Source of the DNA: Natronosalvus halobius
GTDB taxonomy: Archaea > Halobacteriota > Halobacteria > Halobacteriales > Natrialbaceae
NCBI RefSeq assembly: GCF_024138145.1
Contig: NZ_CP099997.1
Span: forward strand, 496,001-560,000
Length of the DNA: 64,000 nucleotides
Direction: 5' to 3'
Positions 17,694-25,716 of the stretch are shown here, one piece after another; the first letter of the stretch is position 1; the number at the start of each line of letters is the position of its first letter. Under the pieces are notes generated by a model. That model made no database searches. It worked only from the letters and a program-made list of their open reading frames with translations, and was not told the DNA's origin. The position numbers and the translations under genes were made by a program.

Positions 17694-18074
17694 TCAGGCG
17701 CTGGGGTGAGAGAGCAACAGTTCGATCCCACTGTCGGCTTCGACCGAGATCTGGACGTCGTCGACGCGGTGGCCGTACTCGCTCGTGTGCTTGCCCGAGC
17801 GGCGGATGCGAAGTTTCTCGTCGAGCATCCCCGCGTCGGTCAACTTCTCGATTTTGCGGTAGGTCGTCGAGAGGGGGACGTCACAGCGCTCGGAGAGTTC
17901 GGATGCGGTGAGATACGCGGCGTCCTCGTTGAGGGCCTCGAGGATGGTCCGGCAGTCGGCGTCGGTGAGCGCATCGAGAATGGTCTGGACGTCGTCGCCG
18001 GTGGTGATCGTCGTCTCGTCGCTTGGGGTGTCGTATCCGAAGGGGCTCGTCGTCGCGGTTAGTGACTGGCTCAT
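17694..18074 (-). CDS. Winged-helix transcriptional regulator
   Basis: 126 residues from the ATG at 18074. After an unstructured N-terminus the HTH reads ILDALTDADCRTILEALNED, TASELSERCDVPLSTTYRKI, EKLTDAGMLDEKLRIR, and a wing with S-G-K-H-T-S-E-Y. This is the ArsR-like haloarchaeal regulator layout. The C-terminal VQISVEADSGIELLL may mediate dimerisation. A TATA box on the minus strand (CTATATAAAT, 18128-18137) implies a short leader of about 30 bases. Target genes are unknown. Confidence 0.85.
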   Translation of the reverse strand: MSQSLTATTSPFGYDTPSDETTITTGDDVQTILDALTDADCRTILEALNEDAAYLTASELSERCDVPLSTTYRKIEKLTDAGMLDEKLRIRRSGKHTSEYGHRVDDVQISVEADSGIELLLSHPSA

Positions 18075-18126
18075 ACTTCTGTAGAGGAACCGATGGCCCT
18101 CGAGTGTACACCACCGATATCGTGGG

Positions 18127-18140
18127 TCATTTATATAGGG
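18127..18140 (-). promoter_or_regulatory. TATA box of the winged-helix regulator
   Basis: Minus-strand CCCTATATAAATGA. It is the only clear TATA in the 18075-18415 gap. Its centre is about 58 bases from the start codon at 18074, so the mRNA would have a leader of roughly 30 bases. Confidence 0.55.
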
Positions 18141-18415
18141 TGGTGAAAATAGCCGTTTCGGGGCCTGTGAACGCACCACACGGCATCGAGTGACTGATGG
18201 GTGGGCTCGTCTCGGACACGAATAGTCCCATCTTCCGATGGTCGTCATCATCATCGCCATCGCCATCGAAGAACTCGAGTCCTGGACTCTGCTCCGTCGA
18301 TGTCGTCGAGAGGCGACCCAGCGGGCATCCGTCGAGAAAAATTCGTCCATCGAGAAGTCGGCCGGTCGCGAAAAGAGAGGCACGGGCGTTCGACGCGTCG
18401 GTGACGGGCGGTAAT
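18141..18415. other. Remainder of a 341-base gap
   Basis: No supportable gene. A short CATCATCATCGCCATCGCCA-type trinucleotide run is present near 18244-18270. The frame across it on the minus strand is a shadow-like Arg/Ser-rich stretch. Confidence 0.35.
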
Positions 18416-18577
18416 TCAGGCGTCGCTTTCGGCCATCTCTTCGAAGTCCGCCCGAGAGACGGCGCTCCCACAGACCACACAGCCGTTCTCGACGAGGGCC
18501 TCCCGCATCGACGCGTTGACCGTGATGGACTGGGCGCACTCGGGACAGACGAAGCGATAGTCCTCACTTGTACTCAT
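18416..18577 (-). CDS. Small CPxC zinc-ribbon protein (DUF7560-like)
   Basis: 53 residues from the ATG at 18577. Two Cys pairs form one zinc ribbon: FVCPECAQSITVN and GCVVCGSAVSRADFEEM. The layout (CPxC, about 20 residues, CxxCG, S-R-x-x-F) matches the small haloarchaeal zinc-finger proteins grouped as DUF7560 (name from memory). A relative is encoded at 22431-22568 with the same spacing. Such proteins are often adaptors; no function can be stated. Confidence 0.75.
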   Translation of the reverse strand: MSTSEDYRFVCPECAQSITVNASMREALVENGCVVCGSAVSRADFEEMAESDA

Positions 18578-18726
18578 TGCTACTAGATCAAACACTCTCC
18601 AGTAATAAGTGGTCCACTCTCGTTCTGAGGTGATGAGAATACCCCGTGGTCGTCGAGTTTCGCCCTGCTGGGGCGATTCCTCTGTTCGATGGGAACGAAC
18701 GGCGAGGCGACGGCGTCCAGGACGTC

Positions 18727-18780
18727 GCTCGAGGCTCGAGGCTCGAGACTCGAAACTCGAAACTCGAAACTCGAAACTCG
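18727..18780. repeat. Heptanucleotide tandem repeat RCTCGAR, about eight units
   Basis: Three GCTCGAG units are followed by four ACTCGAA units and a partial ACTCG. The array lies in the 298-base gap between the zinc-ribbon gene and the 3' end of the histidine kinase gene. A sharp switch from GCTCGAG to ACTCGAA inside the array suggests slippage expansion of two variant units. Confidence 0.85.
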
Positions 18781-18875
18781 CCGTAGATGGATCGAACACG
18801 AGCACGTGAATCCCGCTCGAATGGCCAGATTGGTCTGAACTCGTCCGCGTGTCCGTGTCGTGACCGTTGCGACCC

Positions 18876-20939
18876 TCACTCGGCCCGCTCACCGACCGAA
18901 GGGAGAGTAAACGAGACCGTGGTTCCGTCACCGGGTTCGGACTCCGCCCAGATCTCGCCGCCGTGGCGTTCGACGATCCGCTCACAGATGGCGAGTCCGA
19001 TCCCGCTCCCCTCGTACTCCGTCCGACTGTGCAGTCGGGTGAAGACGTCGAAGATGTGCTCCGTTTCGTCGGGATCGATTCCGATCCCGTCGTCCTGGAC
19101 CGAAACGATCCATCGAGAGCCGTTTCGTTCCGCCGAGACGTGGATCGACGGGGGCTCGTCGCCGCTGTACTGAATCGCGTTGCTCATCAGGTTCTGGAAG
19201 ACCTGTCGCAACTGATCGTGGTCGCCCTCGACGGTTGGGAGCGATTCGGTCGTGATCGTCGCGTCGCTTCGAGAAATCCGCACCTGGAGGTCCTCGCGAA
19301 CGTTCTCGAGGACGACCTCGAGATCGAGCGGTTCGAGCGGTTTGCCGCTCGCTTCCACCCGCGAGTAGGCGAGCAACCCGTCGATCATCTCCCGCATCCG
19401 ATCGGCCCCATCGATCGCAAATTCGAGGTACTCTTCCCCGTCTTCGTCGAAGGCCTCGCTATACTGGCGCTCGATGAGCTGGAGGTAACTGGAGACCATC
19501 CGGAGCGGTTCCTGGAGGTCGTGGGAGGCGGCGTAGGCGAACTGTTCGAGGCGCTTGTTGGATTCGCGCAAGTTGGCTACGGACTGCTCGAGTTCGTGCT
19601 GATACTGGTGGCGTTCGATGGCCTCCGCGATGATGTTGGCGACGCTCTGGATGAACGTGACGTCTTCGTCGCTGAAGACCTGCGGATCGGTGTCGTGAGC
19701 GCCCAGAATCCCCCACGGATCGTCACTCGGGCCGACGATCGTGCTGATCCCGCTGCGGACGTTGTGGCTGCGAAGTAAATCCGGACCGGTGAACCGTGTT
19801 TCCGTCTCCAGGTCTTCGACGACGATGGGATGATCGTTCGCCAGGGTGTACGCCGCCTGCGAGTCGGCTTCGACGGCGGAAACCGTCGCCGCTCCGACGA
19901 GCCCGGGTTTCCAGCCGACCCCCTGGCGGAGGAGTAGTTCGTCGGCCCGGGCATCGAGATCGAGGACTTTGCAGTACTCGATGTCGAGCGCGGCCGTCAC
20001 CTGCTGGGTCGCTTCGTGCATGAGCTCGTCCAGGTCGTCCGTCTCGAGTGCGAGCTGGCCGAGATCGGCAACGATCTGTTGCTGGCGAATCCGATCCGTG
20101 AGTTCCCGTTCGCGGTCTTTCCGCTCGGTGATGTCCTGGGACATGACCAGCACGGCGTAGACGCGTCCACCCTCGTCGGTCAACGGATGAGTACGGAACT
20201 CGAACACCTGTCCAGGAGTCTCCAGTTCGAAGACGGTCGATTCGCCCTCGAGCGTCGCGCGATAGTGGGGTTCGACGACGTCCACGACCTCCGGTTGGAA
20301 GGCGTCCTGGACTCGTTTTCCCTGCAGTTCGGTCGGGTCGTACCCGGTTTCCTCGAGGGCGTTTCCTGCGACGAGTGTGTGTCGTAACTCGGTGTCCAGC
20401 AGCGCGACGGCCCCGTTCGGAAAGTTCTCCGTCAACGTTCGGTAGCGCTGTTCGGACGTCGTGAGGCGGTCGAGCGTCTCTTCGAGTTCCGCCTGCGTGT
20501 CCTGGAGTTCCTGGTTGCGCTGCTCGAGGACGTAAGCTCGTGACTTCGCGCGCGCGTCGTAGGCCCCTGCGCCGAATCCGGCGACGCCAGCGAGCGCAGA
20601 GAGGATGAGGAAGTTGTTCACTGGGTCCGACAACTGGCCGGCGAGATAGATGAAGAGGAGAATACTGACGACGACGCCGATCGCGCGGAGACACCAGTGG
20701 GCGATGGTCGAAAAGAACGTCGGCTGAATGTCAGTCCGGGGCAGACCATATCCCCCGTAGAGAAGCACGAGGCCTGACCCGCTGACCAGGACGACGACGA
20801 TTAGTACTACCGAACTCGATAGCGCTTCACCGGCCTGCATAAGTGGCCAGATCATACCGATAGTGGCGTACAGTCCCCCGAGTGCGAGGATCGCACGACG
20901 CCCACCGAACGCCGAGTGGAATCGAGCCAGGGGATTCAT
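18876..20939 (-). CDS. Membrane PAS-GAF sensor histidine kinase
   Basis: 687 residues. Four hydrophobic helices fill about residues 15-125, followed by a coiled coil (EQRNQELQDTQAELEETLDR), a PAS domain (about 160-275, ending MSQDITERKDRERELTDRIR), a GAF domain (about 290-445) and the kinase core. The phospho-acceptor histidine is in YAASHDLQEPLRMV. The ATPase has N-box NLMSNAIQYS, G1 DDGIGI and G2 GSGIGLAICE. There is no receiver domain and no adjacent response regulator gene, as is common in haloarchaea. Divergent from the HTH gene at 21112. Confidence 0.93.
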   Translation of the reverse strand: MNPLARFHSAFGGRRAILALGGLYATIGMIWPLMQAGEALSSSVVLIVVVLVSGSGLVLLYGGYGLPRTDIQPTFFSTIAHWCLRAIGVVVSILLFIYLAGQLSDPVNNFLILSALAGVAGFGAGAYDARAKSRAYVLEQRNQELQDTQAELEETLDRLTTSEQRYRTLTENFPNGAVALLDTELRHTLVAGNALEETGYDPTELQGKRVQDAFQPEVVDVVEPHYRATLEGESTVFELETPGQVFEFRTHPLTDEGGRVYAVLVMSQDITERKDRERELTDRIRQQQIVADLGQLALETDDLDELMHEATQQVTAALDIEYCKVLDLDARADELLLRQGVGWKPGLVGAATVSAVEADSQAAYTLANDHPIVVEDLETETRFTGPDLLRSHNVRSGISTIVGPSDDPWGILGAHDTDPQVFSDEDVTFIQSVANIIAEAIERHQYQHELEQSVANLRESNKRLEQFAYAASHDLQEPLRMVSSYLQLIERQYSEAFDEDGEEYLEFAIDGADRMREMIDGLLAYSRVEASGKPLEPLDLEVVLENVREDLQVRISRSDATITTESLPTVEGDHDQLRQVFQNLMSNAIQYSGDEPPSIHVSAERNGSRWIVSVQDDGIGIDPDETEHIFDVFTRLHSRTEYEGSGIGLAICERIVERHGGEIWAESEPGDGTTVSFTLPSVGERAE

Positions 20940-21111
20940 ACCATTCCAGACGTAGAGCCAAATAAATAGTACTTCTGGATATCCGACCGTCGCTTCAACG
21001 ACAGTACAGTCGTCTCTCGTGGCTCGTCGAGTGACCGTCGACCGACACGTCGGCCCCGAGTCCGCGGAACCCTATCTTCATTAGGCCGGACTTCGAACCC
21101 AACGGTAGACG

Positions 21112-21786
21112 ATGTCGCCGGGAATTCGCGCGACGGTGAAAGTCGGATCGCCCGAAGGCTGCCCGATAGCGAGCTTTTCACAGCGGACGGGGACGACGGT
21201 CGATCGGGTGTCGACCAGTACTGCGAGCGAGGGTAACTTGAGCGACAGCGAGGGAAATGCCAAGAGTACCACAAGCACCACGGAGTTCCTCGCCGCCACC
21301 GACGAGGAAATCGACGACGTCTCCGGCCCGATATTCTCCTACGGGTCGACCAACCTCTATCGCCACACGCACGACGACTCGAACTGTCCGTGCGCCTGTC
21401 TCGGCTCGTTCGGCTGTCCGGTCCACCGCTACGTCGCCGAGGACGGGGACCTCACGCTGGTCTTTCACGCCGAGCACTTCGACCAACTTCAGGCGATCAT
21501 GGCCGAGTTCCGCGAACGGTACCCCGACATCGACGTCCAACGACTCCTCCAGCCGCCGTTGCAGGGGTCGACCGAAGAGCAGGTGTTCGTCAACCGCGGA
21601 AAACTCACCGACCGCCAGCATGAGGTCCTGCAGGCCGCCTACGATGCCGGCTACTTCGAGCGGCCGAAAGGGGCTAACGCGACCGAAATCGCGGCCGAAC
21701 TCGACATCAGCCAATCGACGTTCACCGAACACCTCGTCGCCGCCCAGCGAAAGCTCTTCGAGGACATCCTCGAGACCGACGCGTGA
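21112..21786 (+). CDS. HTH_10 (Bat/DmsR-like) transcriptional regulator with Cys-rich motif
   Basis: 224 residues. The central part has NCPCACLGSFGCPVHRY (residues 94-110), five Cys/His that could bind a metal or an Fe-S cluster and sense redox state. The C-terminus is the HTH_10 domain: LTDRQHEVLQAAYDAGYFE, ATEIAAELDISQSTFTEHLV, AAQRKLFEDIL. DmsR, which regulates DMSO respiration in Halobacterium, has this class of architecture. The first 50 residues are low complexity, so the true start could be downstream. Confidence 0.85.
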   Translation: MSPGIRATVKVGSPEGCPIASFSQRTGTTVDRVSTSTASEGNLSDSEGNAKSTTSTTEFLAATDEEIDDVSGPIFSYGSTNLYRHTHDDSNCPCACLGSFGCPVHRYVAEDGDLTLVFHAEHFDQLQAIMAEFRERYPDIDVQRLLQPPLQGSTEEQVFVNRGKLTDRQHEVLQAAYDAGYFERPKGANATEIAAELDISQSTFTEHLVAAQRKLFEDILETDA

Positions 21787-21848
21787 TCTTCCCCGAGCGA
21801 CAACGGAAATAGTTTAATGGCGCATAGGCTTTGACTCTGCATACGACG

Positions 21849-22310
21849 ATGTCACTAGCCGAGGAAACCGAGATGACGGCGACAGAAATCGACGCCTTCC
21901 TGAGTCGCCACGAGACCGGCGTCCTGGCACTCGCCAGCGACAACACGCCGTATGCGATTCCGATCTCCTACGGATACGACGCCAACAGCCGGTCGTTCTA
22001 CATGCGACTGGTTTCGACGCCCGAGAGCGAGAAACGGAAGTTCCTCGACTCTACTCCCCAGGTTCGTCTCGTCGTCTACGACGAACAAGATGGCGGCCGG
22101 ACCTACCACAGTGCCGTCGCCGTCGGCACACTCGAGACGATCGACCCGACCGACCTCACCGTCCAGGATGTCGAGCAGTACGGGACGACGAAGCGACCGC
22201 TGTTCGAAATCTGGGGCGAGTCGAAGGCGAATCTCGACATCAAACTTTACCGGTTCGAACCCGACGACCTGAGCGGGCGCCGAACCGAAATCGATCGCGG
22301 AGACGCGTAG
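21849..22310 (+). CDS. Pyridoxamine 5'-phosphate oxidase-fold protein
   Basis: 153 residues from the ATG at 21849. The start is supported by a TATA-like TAGTTTAATG about 30 bases upstream. The split-barrel domain reads ETGVLALASDNTPYAIPISY, YGYDANSRSFYMRLVSTPES, EKRKFLDSTPQVRLVVYDEQ, AVAVGTLETI, and ends KLYRFEPDDLSGRRTEI. It probably binds a flavin or F420. It is a paralogue of the 8714-9169 protein. Confidence 0.87.
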   Translation: MSLAEETEMTATEIDAFLSRHETGVLALASDNTPYAIPISYGYDANSRSFYMRLVSTPESEKRKFLDSTPQVRLVVYDEQDGGRTYHSAVAVGTLETIDPTDLTVQDVEQYGTTKRPLFEIWGESKANLDIKLYRFEPDDLSGRRTEIDRGDA

Positions 22311-22430
22311 GTCCTGTCGACTTTTCGCCGTCGGTCAGGCTCTCGAGCGGTGGCAAGATGCGGTGAACACAGCGAACGTGCTAAAACACGCCGAATACGT
22401 CGAAACGCATCGAAACACGCTAAAACGTCC

Positions 22431-22568
22431 TCAGTGAACCAGAAAGTGTTCGCGGGAAACCGTCGTTCCGCAGACTGGACACCCGTATTCGACCGTCGCG
22501 TCGCGTACGTCGCCGCCCACGGGGCCTCGCTGGCCGCAGCCTGGACAGGTAAATTCGTAAGTTGTCAT
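22431..22568 (-). CDS. Small CPxC zinc-ribbon protein (DUF7560-like)
   Basis: 45 residues from the ATG at 22568: MTTYEFTCPGCGQRG ... VEYGCPVCGTTVSREHFLVH. The two Cys pairs form one zinc ribbon, and the C-terminal V-S-R-x-x-F matches the 18416-18577 product, so the two are paralogues. Too short for many gene finders but well supported by the motif. Confidence 0.75.
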   Translation of the reverse strand: MTTYEFTCPGCGQRGPVGGDVRDATVEYGCPVCGTTVSREHFLVH

Positions 22569-22645
22569 TGCAGTCGGTTGGGCACCTCTACCTAGACGAA
22601 CACGGCGGGTCTCGATAGGGGTATAGCCGCACTATGTGGGGATGT

Positions 22646-23098
22646 TTAAATGAGTCGTCGACGCGCTCGACGAACGAGAAGCGAGACACAGAGTCGCCAC
22701 GGCAGGACGAAGGCGAGTCCGAAGACGACGTTGACGAGGACGAACTCGAGCGGGGCGCCCCCGGGGAAGTACACCGTTGACCGAATTGCGGCGCCGACGA
22801 CCGAGGCGCCGATCCAGCCGAGCGTGACATACCAAAGGGTCTCGAAGGGGCTGGAAAGCGTATCGAGCCGGAGTGTTCCGACGAGCGGACTCACGATCAG
22901 CCAGCCGGCCAGAAACGGCACGGCGGTCCGGAGGGTGTGGAGCGGGTACGTCCACGGCTCGATCGCGTGCGAGAGCAAGCCGACGGCGAAGAAGCCGAGG
23001 ATGACGATCCCGTCGCCGAGAACGACGACGCTGACGACGGCGGTACTCGAGTCGAGGGTGTCGTGTCGGATGCGTGGGGTTATCGCGTTCATGGTCAT
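22646..23098 (-). CDS. DUF3054 family membrane protein
   Basis: 150 residues from the ATG at 23098 (or ATG at 23092). Four hydrophobic helices: VVSVVVLGDGIVILGFFAVG, PFLAGWLIVSPLVG, TLGWIGASVVGAAIRS and VLVNVVFGLAFVLPWRL. The D-G-I-V-I-L-G-F-F-A-V-G-x-x-S-H start and the R-S-T-V turn are those of DUF3054. Its ATG overlaps the end of the haem synthase gene by 4 bases, so both form an operon. A role in haem or membrane biogenesis is only an inference from that overlap. Confidence 0.85.
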   Translation of the reverse strand: MTMNAITPRIRHDTLDSSTAVVSVVVLGDGIVILGFFAVGLLSHAIEPWTYPLHTLRTAVPFLAGWLIVSPLVGTLRLDTLSSPFETLWYVTLGWIGASVVGAAIRSTVYFPGGAPLEFVLVNVVFGLAFVLPWRLCVSLLVRRARRRLI

Positions 23099-24588
23099 GG
23101 TCGGAGTCCGACGACGAGCGCTTCGGCGACGATGGCGAGCAGGACGACGCCGAGGTAGGCGTTCGAGGCGTGGAAGGTCCGGAGCGTCGCGCGGTCTGTT
23201 CGGCGGCGACACTGCACAACTGCCGTCCCGAGAAACAGCCCACCCACGGTGATCGTCGAGAGGGTAAAGAGCCAGCCGAGCGGGGTCACGAGGCCGAGCA
23301 CGGTCGTCATCACCAGCGTTCCGCCGAGGGTCAGGAGGATCCGGCGACGGGCGGCCGAGACGCCCGAGACGACCGGAAACATCGGGTAGCCTGCTCGCGC
23401 GTAGTCGTCGCGGTAGACGATCGCGAGGTTGTAGAAGTGTGCCGGCGTCCAGACGACGACAATCAGCGCGAGGACGATTGCCGGCAGCCCGACCGAGCCC
23501 GTGACGGCGGCCCAGCCGATGACGGCCGGAAGCGCGCCCGACCCGCCGCCGATCGCGATGTTCCAGGTCGTATTCGGTTTGAGGACGACGGTGTAGAGCA
23601 CGCTGTAGTAGACGATGGCTGCTAGCGTCAGCGCCGCGACGAGGAGGCTGACCAGCGTCACGAGCACGACCATCGAAAGGACGGCCAGTGCGAACGCAAA
23701 GAGAGTCGCGCGAGCGGCCGACACCTGGTCGGTCGCCACGGGCCGGGCCGCCGTTCGCGACATTTGCTGATCGCGGTCGCGTTCGTAGGCGTGGTTGAAC
23801 GCCCCACTCGCTCCCGTCGCCAGCATCCCGCCGGCGAGTGTCGCCACGACGGTCACGCCGTCGGGCCACTGGCCGGTCGTCGTCGTCGCGAGCGCCATTC
23901 CCGCGAGCGCGAGCAAACACAGCAGCCACATCAATCGCGGTTTCGTCAACTCGAGGTAGGATCGTCCCCTCGAATGGAGCCGAGCGCGCGCCGACCGTTC
24001 CGCGGTGGTTCGAGTCGGGTTCGACGAGGGCTCATTCGCAGGTGCGGACGACGTCGTCTCACTTGCGGCTGCGGACGACGGCGGCTCGCTTGCAGGTTCG
24101 GACGACGGGGCCGAGTCGGCGGCGTCGAATGTGGCTCGCTCGGTGGTCGACTTGCCCTCGAGCGTCCAGCCGAGGGCAGCGAGCAGCGCGGTGAAAAGCA
24201 CGGCAGCGATCGCGAGGTGGGCTCGTCCCGCGACGGGCTCCCCGGTAACGACGACGAGTCCACCGACACCGACCTGAATCACGAAGAGGACCACGCCGCC
24301 GCTGATGGCGATACGCGTTCGTCGACTAGACTCCGCCTCCCAGGCACCGAGCGTCGTCAGGGCGAGTAACAGGCCGACGACCCCGGCGAGCAGTCGATGG
24401 CCGAGAACGGCAATCAGCGTGGGATCGATCGGTGACGCGATTCCGTCGGTACAGAGCGGCCACTTCCCGCAGGCGCTCCCGGCGTCGGTCGTCGCGAGCG
24501 CCGCCCCCGTCGCGAGCAGTGCGTAGGTTGCGAGCGTCGTTGTCGCAAGGAGGAGGACGAATCGACGTGTCGTAAACAGGGTCGTCAT
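23095..24588 (-). CDS. ctaB: Fused CtaA-like/protoheme IX farnesyltransferase (haem O synthase)
   Basis: 497 residues. The N-terminal half (about 1-145) has four helices and resembles half of a CtaA/COX15 haem A synthase (GHRLLAGVVGLLLALTTLG, GRAHLAIAAVLFTALLAALG, each with a histidine). A low-complexity linker of about 60 residues follows. The C-terminal part (about 205-497) is a UbiA-fold farnesyltransferase: ELTKPRLMWLLCLLALAGMA and the polyprenyl-diphosphate motif NHAYERDRDQQMSRT-A-A-R-P; the second Asp motif is in YRDDYARAGYPM. The protein makes haem O for terminal oxidases; whether the short CtaA half is active is open. Confidence 0.9.
   Translation of the reverse strand: MTTLFTTRRFVLLLATTTLATYALLATGAALATTDAGSACGKWPLCTDGIASPIDPTLIAVLGHRLLAGVVGLLLALTTLGAWEAESSRRTRIAISGGVVLFVIQVGVGGLVVVTGEPVAGRAHLAIAAVLFTALLAALGWTLEGKSTTERATFDAADSAPSSEPASEPPSSAAASETTSSAPANEPSSNPTRTTAERSARARLHSRGRSYLELTKPRLMWLLCLLALAGMALATTTTGQWPDGVTVVATLAGGMLATGASGAFNHAYERDRDQQMSRTAARPVATDQVSAARATLFAFALAVLSMVVLVTLVSLLVAALTLAAIVYYSVLYTVVLKPNTTWNIAIGGGSGALPAVIGWAAVTGSVGLPAIVLALIVVVWTPAHFYNLAIVYRDDYARAGYPMFPVVSGVSAARRRILLTLGGTLVMTTVLGLVTPLGWLFTLSTITVGGLFLGTAVVQCRRRTDRATLRTFHASNAYLGVVLLAIVAEALVVGLRP
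24034..24114 (-). repeat. 27-bp in-frame tandem repeat inside the ctaA-ctaB linker
   Basis: Three 27-base units start at 24034, 24061 and 24088; each contains TGCGGACGACG or TTCGGACGACG. They encode nine-residue repeats in the linker (SSEPASEPP, SSAAASETT and SSAPANEPS). The repeat probably set linker length by slippage. Confidence 0.75.
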
Positions 24589-24729
24589 GAGTGAGTAGAG
24601 CGTGTTCGAACGGGCGGTTTCCGCTCCCGTTCCCGTTCACACGAAGTCGTTAGAAACGGTCGTACCCGATAATTCCCCCGAACATGTTTCGACCGACTCG
24701 AGCGATCGGTATCGCCGCGGGGCCACGTA

Positions 24730-24741
24730 CGTATTATGACC
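24730..24741 (+). promoter_or_regulatory. TATA box deciding a GTG start
   Basis: CGTATTATGACC lies about 27 bases before the GTG at 24762, the usual spacing for a leaderless archaeal mRNA. An upstream ATG at 24684 would lie before this promoter. Confidence 0.55.
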
Positions 24742-24761
24742 CGGGGCGGAGTACGCTCGGT

Positions 24762-25673
24762 GTGACGAGCGGAGATGCATACCCGATAGCGGTCGAGGGA
24801 CTCACGAAGTACTACGGGGACGTTCGCGGCGTCGAAGACCTCACGTTTGCCGTCGAGAACGGCGAAATATTCGGATTTCTCGGCCCCAACGGTGCGGGAA
24901 AGTCGACGGCGATTCGGGTCCTACTCGGGCTGTTGGGGCCGACGGACGGCGAAGCGCGGGTACTGGGCCACGATGTCACCGACCGGAACGCCCTCCGTGC
25001 CGTGAAACGGGACCTGGGCTACCTGCCGAGCGACGTCACCTTCTACGACCGGGTCACGGGCGAGGCGGTCCTCGACTACTTCGGCCGGCTTCGCGGCGAG
25101 GAGCGGCGCGAGGAATTGCTGAAACGCTTTCCCGTGCCGCTCGAGCGACACGTGAAGGCCTACTCGAGCGGCAACCGACAGAAACTCGCCATCGTGGCCG
25201 CATTCATGCACGATCCGGAGCTGGCGATCATGGACGAGCCCACGTCGGGACTGGATCCGCTCGTTCAGAACGAGTTCTACTATCTGCTCGAAGAACGAAA
25301 GCGCCGCGGGCTGGCGAGTTTCTTCTCTTCGCACGTGCTCAGCGAGGTCCGTCGCGTCTGCGACCGGGTCGGTATCATCAGGAACGGCCGATTGATCGAA
25401 CTCGACACCGTCAGCAACATCCTCGCAGAGAGCGGTACGGTTGCCACCGTCCGACTGGCCGAGGAGCCACCCGTCGAGGCACTCGAGTTCCAGGGAATCG
25501 CGCGGGTCGATCGACTCGAGTCCGGCGCGTATCGACTCGTCCTTTCACGGGAGTTCGACGCACTGATCGACAGGTTACACGAGTACACGGTGCTGGACCT
25601 CGAGGTGCGTGAAGCATCTATCGACGACGTGTTTCTGCACTTTTATGGCGACGGGGAGGACGGCCCCTCGTGA
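24762..25673 (+). CDS. ABC-2 type exporter ATP-binding protein
   Basis: 303 residues from the GTG at 24762 (VTSGDAYPIAVEGLTKYYG). Walker A is GPNGAGKST, the signature motif is a variant, YSSGNRQKL, Walker B is LAIMDEPTSGLD, and the switch His is in SSHVLSEV. The C-terminal 80 residues (after RNGRLIELDTV) form the DUF4162-like tail of drug/ABC-2 exporters. The matching permease is most likely the gene at 27022, although a minus-strand gene lies between them. Confidence 0.92.
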   Translation: MTSGDAYPIAVEGLTKYYGDVRGVEDLTFAVENGEIFGFLGPNGAGKSTAIRVLLGLLGPTDGEARVLGHDVTDRNALRAVKRDLGYLPSDVTFYDRVTGEAVLDYFGRLRGEERREELLKRFPVPLERHVKAYSSGNRQKLAIVAAFMHDPELAIMDEPTSGLDPLVQNEFYYLLEERKRRGLASFFSSHVLSEVRRVCDRVGIIRNGRLIELDTVSNILAESGTVATVRLAEEPPVEALEFQGIARVDRLESGAYRLVLSREFDALIDRLHEYTVLDLEVREASIDDVFLHFYGDGEDGPS

Positions 25674-25716
25674 TCGGTGGTTCGAATCTCGAGATTCGAG
25701 CCACGGTCGACTCGAA

